DNA from: Phycisphaerales bacterium
Lineage (GTDB): Bacteria; Planctomycetota; Phycisphaerae; Sedimentisphaerales; Anaerohalosphaeraceae
Length of the DNA stretch: 8,061 bases
Reading direction: 5' to 3'
Assembly: GCA_003152975.1 (NCBI GenBank)
Contig: PMBP01000385.1
Coordinates: forward strand, 1-8,061
Position 1 is the first letter of the stretch. The number at the start of each line of letters is the position of its first letter. The notes under the pieces are model-generated. The model searched no databases, was not told where the DNA came from, and worked only from the letters and a program-made list of their open reading frames with translations. Below, piece by piece: positions 5,565-8,061 of the stretch. The translations under genes were made by a program, and so were the position numbers.

Positions 5565-6428
5565 ATGCCCCAGGTCTACCTGAACGATTCCATCCTTGAC
5601 GCCAAAGACGCTACGGTCTCCGCTTCCGACGGCGGATTTCTCTACGGTGTCGGCCTGTACGAAATTCTCCGTACCGACGGCGGCCGGATCTTCGCCCTGT
5701 CGGATCACCTGGATCGCCTGTTGACCAGCGCCACGGCATTGGCAATCGCCTGTCCGTTCGACAAACCCGCTCTCGAATCCGCAATCCGGCGGGTCCTGCA
5801 GGCCAACGAACTGACCGATGCCCGTATCCGCCTGACGCTGACTGCAGGATCAATCTCCGAAGGCGATTTTCCGCAACCGACGCTCCTGATCACCGCAAGC
5901 CCCCAATCCGCCTATCCGCAGGACTATTACCGCAATGGTGTTCGTGTTGCGTTGGCCGACTTCCGCCAGAATCCCTTCGATCCAACCACCGGACACAAGA
6001 CCACCAGTTTCCTTTCGCGTCTCACCGCCTTAAACCGCGCCATGAAGAAGGGTTGCTTTGAAGCGATATGGTTCACCCCGGCGGGCGTGTTGGCCGAGGC
6101 GTGCATGAGCAATGTTTTTCTCGTCAAAGACTCCGCCCTACTAACCCCGCGGATCGAAACGCCCGTTATGCCGGGAATCGCCCGCAAACATGTTCTGCAT
6201 CTGGCCGAGCAAAATCATATCCCCCACCAACAGACGGATTTGACCATCTCGGACCTTCTGTCGGCCCAGGAATGCTTCCTGACCAGCGTATCGGTCAAGC
6301 TGCTGCCCGTTGTCGGAATCGAGGCCCATACCGTCGGCGACGGCAAGGTCGGCCCGGTTACGAAAAAAATGACGGAGGCCTTGGATCGGCTTGTGGCCTC
6401 CGAACCCGCGCAAGGAGATCGGCCATGA
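5565..6428 (+). CDS. Class-IV aminotransferase (fold type IV PLP enzyme), substrate uncertain
   Basis: A 287-residue member of the branched-chain aminotransferase / D-amino-acid transaminase / aminodeoxychorismate lyase superfamily. The N-terminal part shows the substrate-side block SDGGFLYGVGLYE (21-33) and LSDHLDRL (46-53). The PLP-binding lysine is most likely K145 in GHKTTSFLSR. E178 lies in the conserved cofactor-contact motif LAEACMSNVFLV (176-187), and MPGIARKHVL (202-211) is the LPGITR-like phosphate-contact region. Two usual residues differ: the Arg of the common DRG motif is Gly (SDGG), and GDG is GVG. The substrate therefore cannot be read from sequence; branched-chain or D-amino-acid transamination, or PabC-like lyase activity, are all possible. 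The ATG at 5565 has a GGAG upstream and is 13 bases after deoC. A longer in-frame reading from 5442 overlaps deoC and is rejected. The stop overlaps the nif3 start (ATGA). Confidence 0.85.
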   Translation: MPQVYLNDSILDAKDATVSASDGGFLYGVGLYEILRTDGGRIFALSDHLDRLLTSATALAIACPFDKPALESAIRRVLQANELTDARIRLTLTAGSISEGDFPQPTLLITASPQSAYPQDYYRNGVRVALADFRQNPFDPTTGHKTTSFLSRLTALNRAMKKGCFEAIWFTPAGVLAEACMSNVFLVKDSALLTPRIETPVMPGIARKHVLHLAEQNHIPHQQTDLTISDLLSAQECFLTSVSVKLLPVVGIEAHTVGDGKVGPVTKKMTEALDRLVASEPAQGDRP

Positions 6429-7537
6429 AAGTTCGCGACATCCTAACCCGGATCGACTCGATCGTGCCGCTGAAGCTGGCCCAATCGTGGGACAATGTCG
6501 GCCTCCTCGTCGGCGACGCGGATCAATCCGTCTCGACGATCCTGGTGACCATCGACATCACCGGCGCAGTCCTGGCCGAGGCCGTCCGCAGCCGGGCCCA
6601 GATGATCCTGAGCTACCACCCGGTGATCTGGGACGCTCTCAAGACCGTCACGAGTTCCGGTCCCGGTTCGGTCGTCCATGAACTGGTCCGTCGAAACCTC
6701 TCGGTCGTTTCCATCCACACGGCCTATGACACGGTCATTGGGGGTATAAACGACCAACTTGCACATATTCTCGACCTGCAGAATGTCACGCCCATCGGCG
6801 ATTATGTCGAAGGCCCAACCGGTCCCCTCTACAAACTGGTGTCGTTCGTTCCCGCCAACGCCGTCAACCGCGTCGCGGATGCCATCTTCGCCGCCGGCGC
6901 CGGAGCCATCGGCCGCTATTCGCATTGCGGCTTTCAAACCTCCGGCACGGGCTCCTTCCTTCCGCTGGAGGGTTCTCGCCCCGCCTTCGGCCGCATAGGC
7001 AAACTCGAAAAAGTATCCGAAATCCGTCTTGAATCAATCATCCCGACCGACCGCGTCCCCGCAGTTCTTGCCGCCCTGCGATCTGCCCACCCCTACGAGA
7101 CGCCGGCCTTCGACATCCTGCGTCATTACGATCTTGAAAACCGCTGGGGTCTGGGCCGAATGGGCGCCCTGCCGCAGCCGCTTTCGCTGAACCGCGTCAT
7201 CGACAAGGTCAAACGCGCCACCGGCGCTCGCGCGGTCGGCCGTGTCGGCCCGGCCAAACGCCGGGTCCGCACCGCCGCTGTCTGTGCCGGCGCCTGCGGC
7301 AAGCTGCTCAATCAGGTCATCGCCGCCGGCTGCGATCTGTACCTCACCGGCGAACTCAAACACCACCAGGCCATCGCCGCCCAGGAGGCGGGCCTGACCT
7401 GTCTGTGCCTCTCGCACACCGTCTCTGAACGCTTTGCCCTCAAAAAACTGGCCAGGACATTGCAAAATCGTCTGCCGGATGCGAAAATAGTCCTCAGCCG
7501 GGCCGATGCCGACCCGTTTTCATGGAAACCGATATGA
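6425..7537 (+). CDS. Nif3-like dinuclear metal centre protein (NIF3/YqfO family, long form)
   Basis: A 370-residue cytoplasmic protein of the NIF3 family (formerly annotated GTP cyclohydrolase 1 type 2), whose true substrate is unresolved. The start MKVRDILTRIDSIVPLKLA and SWDNVGLLVGD (21-31) are typical. Likely metal ligands are H65 (SYHPVIW), H98 and D102 (HTAYDT), and H331 and E335 (HTVSE). The first His of the common HHP motif is Tyr (Y64), as in eukaryotic NIF3L1. About 135-235 carries an inserted domain with the closing HPYETPAFDI block, matching the PII/CutA-like insertion of YqfO-type members. LYLTGELKHHQ (305-315) is the conserved C-terminal signature. AAGGAG (6411-6416) is eight bases before the ATG, which overlaps the preceding stop. 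The end overlaps scpB by ATGA, so the gene sits in the middle of a coupled operon. Family assignment is secure; function is not. Confidence 0.9.
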   Translation: MKVRDILTRIDSIVPLKLAQSWDNVGLLVGDADQSVSTILVTIDITGAVLAEAVRSRAQMILSYHPVIWDALKTVTSSGPGSVVHELVRRNLSVVSIHTAYDTVIGGINDQLAHILDLQNVTPIGDYVEGPTGPLYKLVSFVPANAVNRVADAIFAAGAGAIGRYSHCGFQTSGTGSFLPLEGSRPAFGRIGKLEKVSEIRLESIIPTDRVPAVLAALRSAHPYETPAFDILRHYDLENRWGLGRMGALPQPLSLNRVIDKVKRATGARAVGRVGPAKRRVRTAAVCAGACGKLLNQVIAAGCDLYLTGELKHHQAIAAQEAGLTCLCLSHTVSERFALKKLARTLQNRLPDAKIVLSRADADPFSWKPI

Positions 7538-8061
7538 CCGACGATACCCAACAGAACCTGATCGATCCGCAGGCGCCGTCCTCTGCCGACGCCCCGCAGG
7601 AACAAATCCCGGCCGCATCACCCGTCGAGGAGACGGAGAATCCCCGTATTCCGGTCGAATCGGAATCCGCTGAAGCGGTCCCCGCCCCATCGCTGGAGAA
7701 CGAACCGGCCGTGCAGGATGCCGCAACGACCAAAGGAACCGACCTGGGATCTTCCTTTGTGGAAAAGGAGACCTCGCTGGAATCGGTGGTCGAGGCGATC
7801 CTGTTTGCCAGCGACGAATCGCTCTCGGCCGAGCGGTTGGCCGGCATCGCCGAGATCAGCACGATCAAACCCGTCCGGGAGTGTGTCGAGGCCCTCAACG
7901 CCCGTTACGAACAATCCGGCCGGTCTTTCCGCATCGAGCAGATCGCCGGCGGCTACCAGATGATGACCCTGCCGCAGTACAACCCCTGGCTCAAAAAACT
8001 TCTCCGCAACCGCGCCGACAACAAATTTTCACCCGCCGCCCTGGAGACCCTGGCCATCATC
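7534..8061 (+). CDS. scpB: ScpB, segregation and condensation protein (3' end outside window)
   Basis: ScpB partners ScpA and SMC in the bacterial condensin that organises and separates chromosomes. The frame is open from the ATG at 7534 to the window end (176 residues) with no stop. From residue 82 the sequence matches the first winged-helix domain: LESVVEAILFASDESLSAERLA (split over 82-103), ALNARYEQSGRSF (120-132), IAGGYQMMT (137-145) and the family block PAALETLAII (167-176), after which YKQP would be expected. Residues 1-80 form an unusually long, acidic, Pro/Glu/Ala-rich tail predicted to be disordered. The start is chosen because it overlaps the nif3 stop as ATGA. The ribosome site is weak, fitting translational coupling. 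scpA is not upstream in this window. Confidence 0.9.
   Translation, partial: MTDDTQQNLIDPQAPSSADAPQEQIPAASPVEETENPRIPVESESAEAVPAPSLENEPAVQDAATTKGTDLGSSFVEKETSLESVVEAILFASDESLSAERLAGIAEISTIKPVRECVEALNARYEQSGRSFRIEQIAGGYQMMTLPQYNPWLKKLLRNRADNKFSPAALETLAII

Noticed and set aside
6068..6424. N-terminal extension of the Nif3 frame
   Set aside because: It lies entirely over the aminotransferase in another frame; the true start is the ATG at 6425 with AAGGAG upstream.

Overview
The window is about 60% GC, densely packed and looks chromosomal. The genes are bacterial housekeeping types (dapB, rpmE, prfA, deoC, scpB). A glycine-zipper lipoprotein indicates an outer-membrane-type envelope. The protein style, together with a Nif3 and an RF1 whose motifs deviate from the proteobacterial norm, suggests a Planctomycetota bacterium, perhaps Phycisphaerae-like. 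That assignment is an inference from general familiarity and was not tested.

Layout. (1) Bases 1-483 (+) hold the C-terminus of a large DNA methyltransferase fused to an Mrr-like nuclease domain. (2) Bases 484-626 contain a dispersed palindromic repeat (MPAKAGIQ type) and a hairpin terminator between convergent genes. (3) dapB lies on the minus strand (627-1424). (4) A divergent intergenic region (1425-1613) carries a good sigma70-type promoter for a small glycine-zipper lipoprotein (1614-2036), which is followed by two tandem terminators. (5) A second clear promoter, with an AT-tract inverted repeat where an UP element would sit, drives rpmE (2235-2459). A U-tracted hairpin then lies between rpmE and prfA. 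(6) From prfA (2580) to the window end, six plus-strand genes are tightly packed: prfA, a two-domain AdkA-like/deoxyribosyltransferase-like protein, deoC, a class-IV aminotransferase, a Nif3 protein and scpB (cut by the window edge). Three junctions are ATGA stop/start overlaps.

How the genes work together. rpmE and prfA serve translation, and scpB serves chromosome segregation. The most interesting pair is 3720-5551. There a protein joining an archaeal-adenylate-kinase-like P-loop domain to a nucleoside 2-deoxyribosyltransferase-like domain is translationally coupled to deoxyribose-phosphate aldolase. This suggests a (deoxy)nucleoside or deoxyribose salvage module hidden in a housekeeping run. 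The rest of the window is largely ordinary. I saw no tRNA, rRNA, CRISPR array, insertion sequence or attachment site.
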